Assembly: GCF_000002995.4 (NCBI RefSeq)
Contig: NW_025062479.1
Location: 24,234,221 to 24,298,220, forward strand
Direction: 5' to 3'
DNA from: Brugia malayi
Taxonomy: Eukaryota > Nematoda > Chromadorea > Rhabditida > Onchocercidae
DNA length: 64,000 nt
How positions within the stretch are numbered: position 1 is the first letter of the stretch; each line of letters starts with the position of its first letter. This document shows positions 47,120 through 59,084 of the stretch, piece after piece. Made by a program: the position numbers and the translations under genes. The notes beneath the pieces were generated by a model. The model did not search any database. It saw only the letters and a program-made list of their open reading frames with translations, and had not been told where the DNA came from.

Positions 47120-50100
47120 ATGTCATTTATTTCTACGCCAATGTCACGTCAACCACTTGGTGGACGCTTACGTGAATCAAGTGGTAATTTTGAATTATAT
47201 ATTTATTAATTGAATTTAATTTTGCTCATTCATTAATTTGCAGCATTTAATAGCGAGAGAGAGAGAGAGAGAGAGAGGAAGAAAGAAAGAAAGAAAGAAA
47301 AGAAAAGATTGTTTAATTGTATGATATTTTAATTTTTATAAATTAATGTCCTAGTAATTAATAGCTAAGCTAATACTATACAATGAAATTAGCTAACAAA
47401 CTATTTGTCTCGTAGTAAAATATAAATTTTTTTTTAATTAGTAAAAAAAAAAAAGAAAAAAATAAAATAAACTTTTAAAATTTAATATAATTGGTAAAAT
47501 AATGAAATTATTAAATCAATAAAATTGTTTTATTATTTTATTTTAAGTAACAAATGGTCGTACTATAAAATTTGTCACCGAAGTTGGATCAACAACATCG
47601 TTGACAAGTGGTACTGGAATGTTAAGTGCATCACCATTTGGTCAAAATGCTGCGTCAACTATACGTGATAGCCGTGAACGTGAAAAAAAAGAAATGAGCG
47701 ATTTGAATGATCGTTTAGCTACTTATATTGAAAAAGTAAATTAAATAATTTTTGAAAAAATTTGAATTTAAAATATATTTGCATAAATAAAATTAATTTA
47801 ACAAAATTTTATTTAATTAAATAAATTTTTTAATTTATTTTAATGCTTTGATAATTTGCTAAGTTTTGTTTTATCCGAAATTTAATTTCCAGGATTTAAA
47901 TATTATTTTCATATTACAAAAAAAAAAAAAAAATACAAAAAAAAAAAAGAAATGATATATGTAAAATCAAATTTTCATTTAGTAATTCAACAAATTATTA
48001 CAAATAAAATGTAAAATGAAAAGGACCATTTAATAATAATAAAAATAATGATAATAATAATAATAGTAATAATAATAATAATAAATTATCAATTTAAAAA
48101 GAAAAAAAAAACATTTAAAGGTTCGTTTTTTGGAAGCGCAAAATCGAAAATTAGCGGCGGATTTGGATCTTCTTCGTGGAAAATGGGGAAAAGATACATT
48201 TAATATAAAACAAATGTATGAAGGAGAAATTTCGGTAAATAATTTCAATTTTATTTTCAATAAATTATTTTTGTTTTTTCGTTTTCTTAATTAATACTAA
48301 ATTTTAATATCATTCAATTATAAAATACAAAAATGTAAAAAATCGATGGAAACTAAAGGAAGGAAAAATTCATTTTTTTTTTTTTGCTTTTTATTTAAAA
48401 TTTTTGAAATTTAATTATTTTAAATATGCTAGGGTAAATTTTAGGATGCACGTAAATTAATTAATGAAACAATAAAACAGCGTGATGATTTGGAAAAGCA
48501 AATACGTAAAATGCAAGATGAATTATCCGACTATCGTAAGAGGTCAATTGCAATGATTATTTATTCAAACAAATTGTTTATTTAATTTTTTTTCCTTTTT
48601 TTTTTTGTATTTTTTTGAAAAGAAAAATTTTTCAACTTAAAAGTTAACTTTTATTTTTAATAGTAAATTTTATGTGTGCTAAATGAAGTTGAAAAATTTA
48701 ATTTTTATTTTTAATAGTAAATTTTATGTGTGCTAAATGATTGATAGTTAACAAAATGATTTTAGAAATTTAAATATTGATGTAATATTTTATCAAAAAT
48801 AAAATTTATCAATGCACACAAAAAAAAAAAAAAAAGAATGTCGCAGATATGATGAAGCATTACGATTATGCGATATTGATCGCAAGAAAATTGATGAAAT
48901 GTTTTCGCAACTTGCAAAAATTGAAGCTGAAATTAACGCATTGCGACGTCGCATAACAGAATTGGAAGAAGAAGTAATGCGTATTAAAAAAGACAATCAA
49001 CGATTATTGGGTGAATTACAACGAACACGAACTGTTTGTTTTTGTTTTTGTTTTCAAATTTTTGCGATTTAATTAGAAGAATGTTATTTAGTAATATAAT
49101 TTTGTTATTTAGTAATATAATTTTGTTATTTAGTAATATAATTTAGTTATTTAGTAATATAATTTTGTTATTTAGTAATATAATTTGTTATTTAGTAATA
49201 TAATTTTGTTATTTAGTAATATAATTTTGTTATTTAGTAATATAATTTAGTTATTTAGTAATATAAATTAGTCATTTAGTAATATAATTTAGTTATTTAG
49301 TAATATAATTTTGTTATTTAGTAATATAATTTTGTTACTTAGTAATATAATTTAGTTATTTAGTAATATAAATTAGTCATTTAGTAATATAATTTAGTTA
49401 TTTAGTAATATAATTTAGTTATTTAGTAATATAATTTTGTTATTTAGTAATATAATTTAGTTATTTAGTAATATAAATTAGTCATTTAGTAATATAATTT
49501 AGTTATTTAGTAATATAATTTTGTTATTTAGTAATATAATTTTGTCACTTAGTAATATAATTTAGTTATTTAGTAATATAAATTAGTCATTTAGTAATAT
49601 AATTTAGTAATATAATTTAGTTATTTAGTAATATAATTTAGTTATTTAGTAATATAATTTTGTTATTTAGTAATATTAAATGTTATTTATTAATATAATT
49701 TAGTTATTTAGTAATATAAATTAGTTATTTAGTAATATTAAATATTATTTAGTAATATAAATTAGTTATTTAGTAATATTAAATATTATTTAGTAATATA
49801 ATGTAGTTATTTAGTAATATTAAATGTTATTTAATAATATAATTTAGTTACTAATAATATAAATTATTATTTAGTAATATAATTCAGTTATTTAGTAATA
49901 TTAGATGTTATTTAGTAATGTATTTTTTTTTTTTTTTTTTTTTTTGTATTTAGTAATAATATTAAATGATATAATTTGCTACAAAAATTTGATTTGCTTT
50001 CAATTAACTGAATTAATCGATAATTATTTAATAATCAAAATTTGACGGAAGCAACAAATATAATGATTAGAGAAGATTAAAAGTTAATACTATCAATTTT

Positions 50101-52077
50101 TCAATAACAAATATATTCTATCTTATTAACATATAATAGTTATATGAAAATTTGAATTTAATTCTCGAGAAAGTTGTGATAGATAGATGACATTTCTTTT
50201 CTATCATAAAATATGATCTATTCTATCTTATTACTGTACAATAGTTATATGAAAATTTGAATTTAATTCTCGAGAAAGTTGTGGTAGGTAGATGACATTT
50301 CTTTTTTATCATAAAATATGATCTATTCTATCTTATTACTACATAACAGTAATATGAAAATTTAAATTTAATTGTAAAAAGTACTCGGAAAGTGATACTT
50401 TCTAATCTAAACAATCGAAATAGTCAATTTTTATAAATTGAAATAATAAAAAATTAAAAGAATCAAATTTCAAAGATAATAAAAGCATAATGTAATATTT
50501 AAAGGATGTAGATCAGGAAACGTTAAATCGTATCGATCATCAAAATCAAGTGCAAACATTATTGGAGGAAATTGATTTCATTAGACGTGTTCACGAGCAA
50601 GAAATACGTGAACTACAAAGTCTTGCTGCACGTGATACGACACCTGAAAATAGAGAATTTTTTAAGAATGAATTAGCATCAGCAATTCGTGATATTCGTG
50701 CTGAATATGATCAGGTTTTTTTTCTCATATAATTTATTACTTTAATTTATTTACTTAATAATTTAGCAATAAATTATATTTTTTTAATTATTATTTTTTC
50801 ATATTCTTTGTTTTTTCTTTGTCTAATTATATAATATAATTAAATTAAATTATTATTTAATTTAAAATAAAATAATTGAACAGATTACAGATTACAAATG
50901 TTAATCGTACTGATATGGAATCATGGTATCGTTTAAAAGTGCAAGAAATTCAAACACAATCTGCACGACAAAATATTGAACATGGTTATGCTAAAGAAGA
51001 AGTAAAACGATTACGTACACAACTTACTGATCTACGTGGTAAACTAACTGATTTAGAAGGACGAGTAAGTTAATAATAGTATTTCAAAGTATTATAGTTA
51101 TAAAATAATCAAAAAAAAAAATGATAATAATAAAATCGAATTGCTAATTAATATTTATTATATTAATTGCAATGATAAAAGTTATCATATTGATCAGCAA
51201 AACATTTAATAGAATAACAAATAATAATAATTAATTATTGATATTATATTAATTAATGAAATAGTATTTTGAATATTATAATGAAATATTATTCTGAATA
51301 TATATTCATTAGTAGAATATTATAGTATAAAGTAATGGAGAAAATAAAACAAAATTGCTAATTAATATTTATTATATTACTTGGAAAATTATTTGTAATA
51401 TAATTATCATACTGATTAGCAGAACATTTAATAGAATAATAAATAATAATACTTAATTATTGGTATTAGATTAATAAATGAAATAGTATTTCGAGTATTA
51501 TAGTATTAAAGAATTACTAATTCATATTTGTTATATTATTTGTACTTAATTATTGATATTATGTTAATAAATGAAATAGTATTTTGAATATTATAGTATA
51601 AATAATGAAAAAATAAAGCAAAATAAAACTGCTAATTAATATTTATTATATTATTTGTAATGATAAAATTTATCATATTGATTAGCAAAACATTTAATAG
51701 AATAACAAATAATAATACTTAATTATTGATATTGCATTATTAAATGAACTTAATTAATTAAAGTATTAGCATTATTCATCAGATGAATATGTAATATTTG
51801 AAATAGTATTATTTCAAAATAATCAAATTAATTATAAATTAATTTTAGAATTCATTGTTGGAAAAACAAATACAAGAGTTAAATTATCAGCTAGAAGATG
51901 ATCAACGCTCATATGAAGCAGCATTAAATGATCGTGATGCGCAAATTCGAAAAATGCGCGAGGAATGTCAAGCTTTAATGGTTGAACTTCAAATGCTCCT
52001 TGATACCAAACAGGTTAGTAAAATTAGAGATAATTATTTTTCAATAAAGTAATCAATAATTTCCTAATATTTAGTGA

Positions 52078-52108
<31 letters not shown>

Positions 52109-53662
52109 TTTATTATGTCCGAAATTTTATATTATAAAATATTGCTTTCTTACTTTTTTTTTTTTTTCTCAAAATAAAAAGTTAGCAATTAAGCAGAAAA
52201 TATATTTAAGAAATTTTTAATTTTTTGTTTTGCAGACATTAGATGCTGAGATAGCAATTTACCGGAAAATGTTAGAAGGTGAAGAGAATCGTGCCGGATT
52301 ACGTCAACTGGTAGAACAGGTTGTACGTACTCATGAGTTAACTCATCGAGATGATACCGGTTAATTTGGTTTTTTTTTTTTGTGAAAAAAAAAAAAAAAT
52401 TTTTTTCTTTCATTTTTTCGTTTTTAAAAATGAAATTTAAACAAAATTTCATTTTTCAATAAATTTATTCTAACAATTTCAATATTTACGGAAATTTTTA
52501 TTACTCTTCATGCAACATTAATAATACAAAAAAATTGTCAAAAAAAAAAAAACATTAAAAAAGTACAAAAAAAAAAAAAGAAAAAATTTTTGAAAAATTG
52601 ATTAATTTCCTTTGTGAAATTTAAATTTTCCATACTTTTATTTTGATAATTTCAAAAATTCAAAAAAAAAAAAAAAAAGAAATTTTTGAAAATAATTTCT
52701 AGAAACAATGAGAGTTATGAAAGGTGAAGCTGCATCTCGTACATCATTTCAACGATCTGCTAAAGGAAATGTTTCCATTCAAGTTTCTTTTTTCTTTTTT
52801 TTTTTTCAATTTTAATTTTAATTTTATTTTCTTTCTGAACTTTAAAAATTAATCAACTAATAGAAATTTCTCAGGTAAGAAAAAAAAAACGAAAAAGGAA
52901 AATAAAAGAGAGAGAGAGAGTGAGAAAAAAAAAAAGTCCTATCAAAAATTTAAATTTAAAAAAAAAAAACAAAAAAGTTGTATCAAATTAAATTTTAAAA
53001 TATTTACAGGAAACATCTACCGATGGTACCTTTATTATAATTCAAAATACACATCGAGCTAAGGAAGAATTAATTGGTGAATGGAAATTGAAGAGAAAAA
53101 TTGATGGAAAAAAAGAAATAATTTATACATTTCCACATAATTTCATTCTTAAACCTGGAAAAAGTGTTAAGGTTTAATAATAATTTATCATTCTAACTAA
53201 TCTTTATCATATTTGTAAATTTTTTAATCTGTAAAATTTGTAAAATTTTTGAATTATCAACAAAAAATTATCATTTTGAATAAACATCTTTTTTTTTTTT
53301 TCATTTCAATGATAAATCTTTTCATTTCTAGCATATCTAATTAATTTTCAATAGAAAAACAAAGAAAAAAAAAAGAACGAAACTTTAATTGGTAAAATAT
53401 TAAATTTTAAAAGAGATGAAAAAAAAATTGAAAATTTTTTAAAAAATTTTTTCATCAAATATTTTTTTGTTTATTTGTTTATTTATTTATTTTCTTCTAA
53501 TTATAGATTGTAGCCCGTGGACATGGCATTTCATCGCCACCAGAACAGCTCATCTTTGATGGTGAAGAGTCATTTGGCCTTGGCTCAAATGTTCATACAA
53601 TTCTTTACAGTCGTAATGGTGAGGAACGAGCCACACTTATTCAACGTTCAAGCCAAGCCTAA
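47120..53662 (+). CDS. Cytoplasmic intermediate filament protein, nematode IFA type
   Basis: Twelve exons: 47120-47183, 47548-47735, 48121-48234, 48445-48542, 48847-49033, 50505-50714, 50891-51064, 51849-52013, 52236-52359, 52703-52782, 53010-53171, 53507-53662. The frame is kept throughout, giving 573 residues. Head about 1-67. The rod begins [17 protein letters not shown] then [15 protein letters not shown] (coil 1A, residues about 68-107) and ends with [17 protein letters not shown] at residues 401-417. A rod of about 350 residues is the long, lamin-like type seen in invertebrate cytoplasmic filaments. The tail from about 450 is a lamin-tail Ig-like fold ([37 protein letters not shown]). 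There is no CAAX box and no nuclear localisation signal, so it is cytoplasmic, not nuclear lamin. Family members reinforce epidermis and other epithelia and cuticle attachment. The IFA assignment rests on remembered similarity of the head-rod and tail motifs; the exact paralogue is not resolved. Confidence 0.95.
49072..49925. repeat. 21-23-bp minisatellite in intron 5 of the intermediate filament gene
   Basis: Several dozen copies of TTATTTAGTAATATAATTTT with a variable last base or two (TTTTG, TTTAG, AAATTAG). Variant types recur in the same order, which suggests multi-unit duplications. The array starts about 40 bases after the end of exon 5 and ends in a poly-T tract. Confidence 0.9.
50100..50400. 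repeat. About 115-bp repeat in intron 5 of the intermediate filament gene
   Basis: Two full copies and one partial copy of TATTCTATCTTATTA, then AGTTATATGAAAATTTGAAT, TTAATTCTCGAGAAAGTTGT and AGATGACATTTCTTT. The intron spans 49034-50504. Confidence 0.8.
51090..51830. repeat. Long-unit repeat in intron 7 of the intermediate filament gene
   Basis: Three to four diverged copies share TTGCTAATTAATATTTATTA, TATCATATTGATTAGCAAAA, CATTTAATAGAATAACAAAT and GAAATAGTATTTTGAATATT. The intron spans 51065-51848. Confidence 0.75.
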
Positions 53663-53759
53663 GAATATATACATATATGCTTTTAATAATTAATTGCATT
53701 GCTAAATTTAATGTTTATTTAAATTGAAAACAAAAGATGAAAATTGTGTTGTTTACAAA

Positions 53760-53777
53760 AATAAACAAATAAATAAA
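53760..53777 (+). terminator. Polyadenylation signals of the intermediate filament gene
   Basis: Overlapping AATAAA hexamers (AATAAACAAATAAATAAA) lie about 100 bases after the stop codon at 53662. Confidence 0.65.
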
Positions 53778-53779
53778 CA

Positions 53780-55010
53780 GACAAGACTCACTTATCTCTT
53801 CCATTTTTTGTAACAATAATTCATGAGGAATGCGTCACAATTTAATTTTAAATTGATTTCTAAGCATAAAATATGCAAAAAATAAATAAATAAAAATTTC
53901 AACAACTGAAAAAAAAAAAGCTTTTTCTTCTTTTTAATTCATCATGTAAATTGTCATATCATGAATCATTTATCAGTGTAATAAAGAAATGATTATATTA
54001 AATTTAATTTTTACTTTTGATTCATATATTTTCGAAAATATTTCATAAGCCAAATGAAACATAAAAATGATCGCAATTTTTCAATTTATGAAATTATTCG
54101 AATTATTTTAAGCAACATAAATTCGTTTTGCTATTTATGATTGTGATAATTTATGAAAATGACAATCTATTCAATCACAACTATAACAATTTTTTTTTTG
54201 GTATTAATTCTAATTTAATATATAATTTCTCCTTTTTTAAAGATAAAACTATTTTATATTTTCTTTAAATATGAAACAAATATTAATTTCTTTAAATATC
54301 TAAGTCAGAGAAACTTCAAATACTTTTCTGCTCGTTTTATTATATAAATTAAAAAAATATATATCTATTAGAAAAATATCAGAAAAAATAGTCAAACTAA
54401 TAAATATGAAATGATAATGAAAGAGTAGAATAAAATATATCATAGTATAATACCTAATAGTATAAGTATAAAGGAATATTCAAATATTCTTACTCAACAA
54501 ATTTTCCTTAAATCTTGTCAACTCTAGGCTACTCTCGAATTTTCTAGGCTACTCTCGAATTTGTTGCTATATTTAACTCTACTACCATATTCCTTTCAAT
54601 CTTTTCAATCATTTAATTTATCTTATTCTCCAACAAACTCTCACATATGAAATAAAATTACTGAATAAACAAATATATTCTAGAAGAACTAAATTATCCT
54701 TTTAGAAAGTTAACAAAAATAATTTTAAATCTTCCATAATAAATTTAAATCTTACATAAATAAAGAAATAACAGAATGAGAAGACGATGAGATGAAAACA
54801 ATAGCAGCAATTAATGTTTAAAAAAGAAAGAAGAAAAGAGAGGAGGAAATTATTTCGTTTGGGAAGGAATTCTGAAATAGAAAAATAATTATCAATTAAC
54901 CAATATATATAAATTAACCTTTAACCTTTAACCCGTAAAATCAAATGCTCTACTTTTCACCGAAAGAAATATTTGTTAGATCACAAACGAAAGATTCTGA
55001 ATCTTTCGAA
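53780..55010. other. Intergenic between the intermediate filament gene and exos-7
   Basis: AT-rich. A 20-bp tandem duplication (CTAGGCTACTCTCGAATTT twice) lies at 54524-54562. No gene supported. Confidence 0.6.
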
Positions 55011-55014
55011 AAAA

Positions 55015-55265
55015 AAAGTCACGGCGTGGGATTTAATAGTTGCATTCATTTTTTAAATATCAATGAGTGGGAGGGTAAATCGCGGCCATGGTGCTACGGT
55101 AGGCGGTGGTACTCAAGTGCGGTACGTACGTTGGGTAACTTGTGGTACCATGGTGTTGGGTTATACTGTGGGCTTAACGTTAATCTGATTCCTGTATGGT
55201 ATCAGGACTAAATGTGGGTATTTGTATGTTGATGAGCTATGGTACTTGTATGGTACCGGGTTATT
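55015..55265 (+). promoter_or_regulatory. GC-rich island upstream of exos-7, candidate promoter
   Basis: The most GC-rich stretch of the window, with recurring GGTAC words (GTGGTACTCAAGTGCGGTAC, GTGGTACCATGGTG, TGTATGGTACCGGG) and GGTGTTGGG/GGCGGTGG patches. It sits 160-410 bases before the exos-7 start codon. An 88-codon frame covers it but has no recognisable features. The regulatory role is an inference from position and composition. Confidence 0.4.
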
Positions 55266-55344
55266 GGTTTTGCTATGTCTGTACAATCAAAAAAAATTAC
55301 TCTACGTAGTACCATAAAATCGTTTCCCAATTTTAAACGTGTTC

Positions 55345-55356
55345 TTACAGTTTCAG
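55345..55356 (+). promoter_or_regulatory. Probable trans-splice acceptor of exos-7
   Basis: TTACAG and TTTCAG lie six bases apart, ending at 55350 and 55356, 73-79 bases before the start codon. Both fit the nematode acceptor consensus, so the mRNA could begin at either. Confidence 0.5.
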
Positions 55357-55428
55357 ATAAAAGACTTGTGCAGCGGAATGAGGCTTTCACTTTTTCGTTT
55401 TTTGTAAGTTCAAGATTAACTTCAAAAA

Positions 55429-58400
55429 ATGGAAGTGCAATTAAGTGAAGCCGAAAAAGTATTCATAATACATGGAGCGCAGGAAGGTTTACGAGCTGAT
55501 GGACGTGGGTAAGTGTTACAGCTGATTTCAAATAGTTTTAAGTAATTTGGTTCTATTCCGTATTACCTCATTTTTACTCAGTGTTCAAGTTAAATTCTGG
55601 CTAACTCTTTTTAAACTTATCCATAGCTTCTTTGGTCTTATTTTTATTATGAGAAAATAACATGTTACAGTTAGCTTTTAAATGATTTCTTGAATTTTTC
55701 GAGCAAGCTTTTGAAGAAAAACCTAATAAGTTCATTACACTTCAGTCAAGGGTAATTTTTTTTTAATACTAATGTTTTCTAGTCAGCATGGTCATTCCCT
55801 CTTTATTGCAGTCCATTAGATTACCGGCCTATAATAGTTCAAACCGGTGTTTTGGCAACAACAAATGGTTCAGCTCGTGTCCAGATAGGTTCAACTGATT
55901 TATTAATTGGTGTCAAAGCCGAATTAATCAGCGTGGATACCGCTGTTTACCGGAATCGGCTAAATTTCTTTGTTGATTGCTCAGCAAATGCCACTCCACT
56001 TTTTGCTGGTATATAAAGGATTTTACTTGTTTAATTTCAGTTTTAGACATTGCAGTTATTAGCGTTTGAGATGTAGCATTTTATTTCTTCGTAAATGTAT
56101 CTAGATAAGGGTGAAAAATGGAATTCTCGAAATCTTCATGAATATACCATTCTTTCTGATATCTCTGAGCTGAATCTTGGATACTTTCGAGTTCTTAAGC
56201 TTGTATTCTTACTTAATATAGGTTTTATTATAGCTTACTTAGCTTACTTTAGTTAGTAAGACCTTCTTACTATAGGCTGGGCTAGCATAACATTTAAACA
56301 GATTCATATGAATGGTATTGTAATGATAAAAATTTGTTGATAATTTGATAACAGTTAGTTTTGAATTGACATTTTTTGTGATATTTTAGATGTTACGATG
56401 ATTTTTTTTTTTTAATCCGAAGATTTTGAGAAACAAATTTTCTTTTTCATTTGTGCTAATGCCATATTAACCAAAGTTTGATGAAGTAAATTAATATGAA
56501 GTGTAAGATTTATAGTCTTCAATGATCAGTCTTTTCAGAATGACTAGTAAAACTTATAATTGTAGGTCGTGGTGGTGAAGAATTCGCGGATGAATTGAGT
56601 GCAGCATTAGATGCTGCTTATGACAACAATTATGTGCTTCCAGATTTAAAAAAGTATTTATAAGTAATAATATGAATGATAAGTGTTAGTAGAAATTCAG
56701 AGAATTTGACATGATTTGAATAACTGCTTAGATAGAAATTCATATGCTATGTTTTCCCTTACATTTTTAATATTATTTTTTCATAGATTGATTCTATCTC
56801 CAATGCATGCTTGGAAACTGTTTGTGGATATCGTTCTTTTACAATGTGACGGTAATGTTATTGATGCAGCAGGATTAGGGGTTAGTGAATTTCTTTCCTT
56901 TTTTATGGAATAAACTTCAAACAGGATGTGAAATTACGAGATTAATAATTATAATAATTACAAACTGAGTTTTTTATGCCTTTTTTAAATTATATATCAA
57001 TTCTAGGTTAAAGCAGCATTGAAAGACACGGAAATTAGCAAAGTTATAGTCAGACCAGCTGATGAAGGAAAGTATACAATTGATTTACCGGACGATAATA
57101 CTGTTTGGAAATTAGATACATCAAGGTATCCGTTTTGCAATATAATGGATTTCATGATTTTTTTTTCATGATTTGTTTAAATGAAAATGGATTTATTGTT
57201 TTGGTAGGGCAAAGTGTGATATTACTACCTTGCAAGATTTCATTCAAATTCATTAATCTTTTTATCTCGGATGGTTGATTGTCGTTGATCTCTTTAAAGA
57301 GCTGAAATTTCTTTCGTACATTGTTATTTCTCACTTCAAGCATTCCTGAGTTCAGATGCAGAGGAATGGGATTTGATTTGTGGATTAGAATTTGATCTCT
57401 ACGATAAGGACAACTTTATTTCATCGTCTTTCCTTCCTTCAAACTCCCGACTTTCCTCAACTGCTAGAATAGTGCTTAAACATAGTTTCATTAGCTTAAT
57501 TACAAAATTTCGATTTCTAGAGTTTTATTATTTGTTGCAGAGTTCCTTTATTTGTCAGTGTAAATAGACTTGGAACTGCCAAAATTGTTGACAATTCGTT
57601 GACAGAAGAAGCATGCACTCGAACATCTGTTTGGATTGCTGTCGCTCCACAATTTGTTTCTGACATCAATCACAATGTATATCATTTAATTTTTGTCTTT
57701 TAATTTTATTTAATTATCAGTCTTTTTTTTTTTCTGAAATTTTAGTGACTTGATTGATTATATCATGAGGTCCACTTGTACTGAGCTAATTTCCTTCAGT
57801 GTCTTACATACGTAAAAAGAAAACTGTAAACAATGCATAGATAAGAATGGATGTGAGAATGTATAGTGAACAATTTTTTTCAGCAAAATAATCAATGTGC
57901 AGTGAAACGTGATGGTTCCATAATTACATTTATGAGGCAGTGCGGTGGTGGTACTCTTGAAATTGATTCACTTGGTTAGTACTTTTTTTTGTTTTTTTTG
58001 TTGTTGTTGTTAAGGTTTTTCCTTTTGTTGGACGCATTTTTTCAAATGGAGAATGTTAAAGCATTCTTTTAAAACAATTTTGTTCAAAGTTAACACATTT
58101 CTTCGTACAAATAATTTTAAATTTTGTTTAATTTGCTGTAGCTGATATATATATATATATATATTTGCAATTTATTTGTTTCTATTTTATCAAATGTTTC
58201 AGACTTATTAAATGTATTTTAACTGACTTAATGTGTATTTCATTTCACTTAACGTTAGTTTCAATTTCCAAAAATGAAAGAAAGTTTTGGAGAAATAAAA
58301 AAAAAACTGTAAATATAACTGTAAACTTCATTTGTGCTTTGTACAGTTTTAGAGGAAATGATCAGTATTGGCCTGAAAGCAGTACATCAACTACATGAAG

Positions 58401-58468
58401 CACTTAATCAGCGATTGATGAATGAAAATTGGTTGATAGAAAAACCTTTGTCAACATTCTTACAATAA
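55429..58468 (+). CDS. exos-7: Exosome complex subunit RRP42/EXOSC7 homologue
   Basis: Eight exons: 55429-55508, 55812-56008, 56566-56653, 56787-56880, 57007-57125, 57541-57676, 57884-57974, 58347-58468, giving 308 residues (human EXOSC7 has 291). The protein opens LSEAEKVFIIHGAQEGLRAD and DGRG, the characteristic EXOSC7 start. An RNase PH fold follows: TNGSARVQIGSTDLLIGVKA, FFVDCSANATP, RGGEE, LFVDIVLLQCDGNVIDAAG and VKAALKDTEI. A second domain carries LTEEACTR and RQCGGGTLEIDS. Known of the family: it is one of six catalytically inactive RNase PH-like proteins in the ring of the RNA exosome, which threads RNA to the attached nucleases in nucleus and cytoplasm. The start is supported by homology and by acceptors 73-79 bases upstream. 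Exon composition is less AT-biased than the surroundings, and introns are shorter than in neighbouring genes. Confidence 0.95.
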
Positions 58469-58469
58469 A
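58464..58469 (+). terminator. AATAAA overlapping the exos-7 stop codon
   Basis: The last codons CAA TAA followed by A form AATAAA, as in the BAR gene. Use would give a very short 3' UTR. The palindromic signal at 59012-59027 is the alternative. Confidence 0.4.
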
Positions 58470-59008
58470 TAACTTTTTTTTTTTCTTTTTTGAAAGTGTA
58501 CATTTCAAAACAACAGTAGTTTCGGATTTTTGAAAAATCTACAATATTTATGACAAAGCTAATTGCACTGATCAGCTTTTACTCTAGAATGTCAAAGAAT
58601 TTAATACTCATCTTGACGACAGTTGAATATATGGGAAATTTCAGATAAGTTATATGGAATTATAATCGCTTTTTTTTTTGGAAATAATAGAGCGCAGCTC
58701 CATAAGCATGAAATTTTGATAGTTTCTAGGTAAGGTATGTTTGTTTCGGTATAATTTTATCCATCGCTCTTTTCTGTGTTTTGTTTTTTATCAGTCTTCA
58801 AGAATAATCCATTCCTTATCATTCCAAAAAAGCATGAATCTGTCAAAAAATTTCTCTTTTCTTAAAGATTAGGCTGACTTTAATGGATTACCTCATTGTT
58901 GAGTTTGATTTTATTATTTATTTAAAATTTTTCTCAAATATATGCTCTGTTATACTTAGTTCTTCATACTTTTATCAAATTTTATGCATGTTTTCACATT
59001 AAATCATC

Positions 59009-59027
59009 TTTATTTTATTAATAAAAT
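59009..59027. terminator. Palindromic polyadenylation signal between convergent genes
   Basis: ATTTTATTAATAAAAT at 59012-59027 reads as AATAAA on both strands; an additional minus-strand AATAAA lies at 59009-59014. It is about 70 bases beyond the minus-strand stop at 59085, an ideal distance. It lies about 550 bases beyond the exos-7 stop, so it could serve both genes or only the minus-strand one. Confidence 0.6.
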
Positions 59028-59084
59028 GAAAATTAAATAATAAATACTGAATCATATCTATTAATGCTTTCACTGTTTTTTTCA

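Noticed and set aside
48793..48996. Minus-strand frame opposite intermediate filament exon 5
   Set aside because: Shadow of the coiled-coil coding exon.
54945..55211. 88-codon frame over the GC island before exos-7
   Set aside because: Open because of its GC-rich composition; no recognisable domain, no poly(A) signal, and it sits where the exos-7 promoter is expected.
55239..55448. 69-codon frame overlapping the exos-7 start
   Set aside because: Different frame from exos-7, crosses the likely trans-splice acceptors, and has no recognisable motif.
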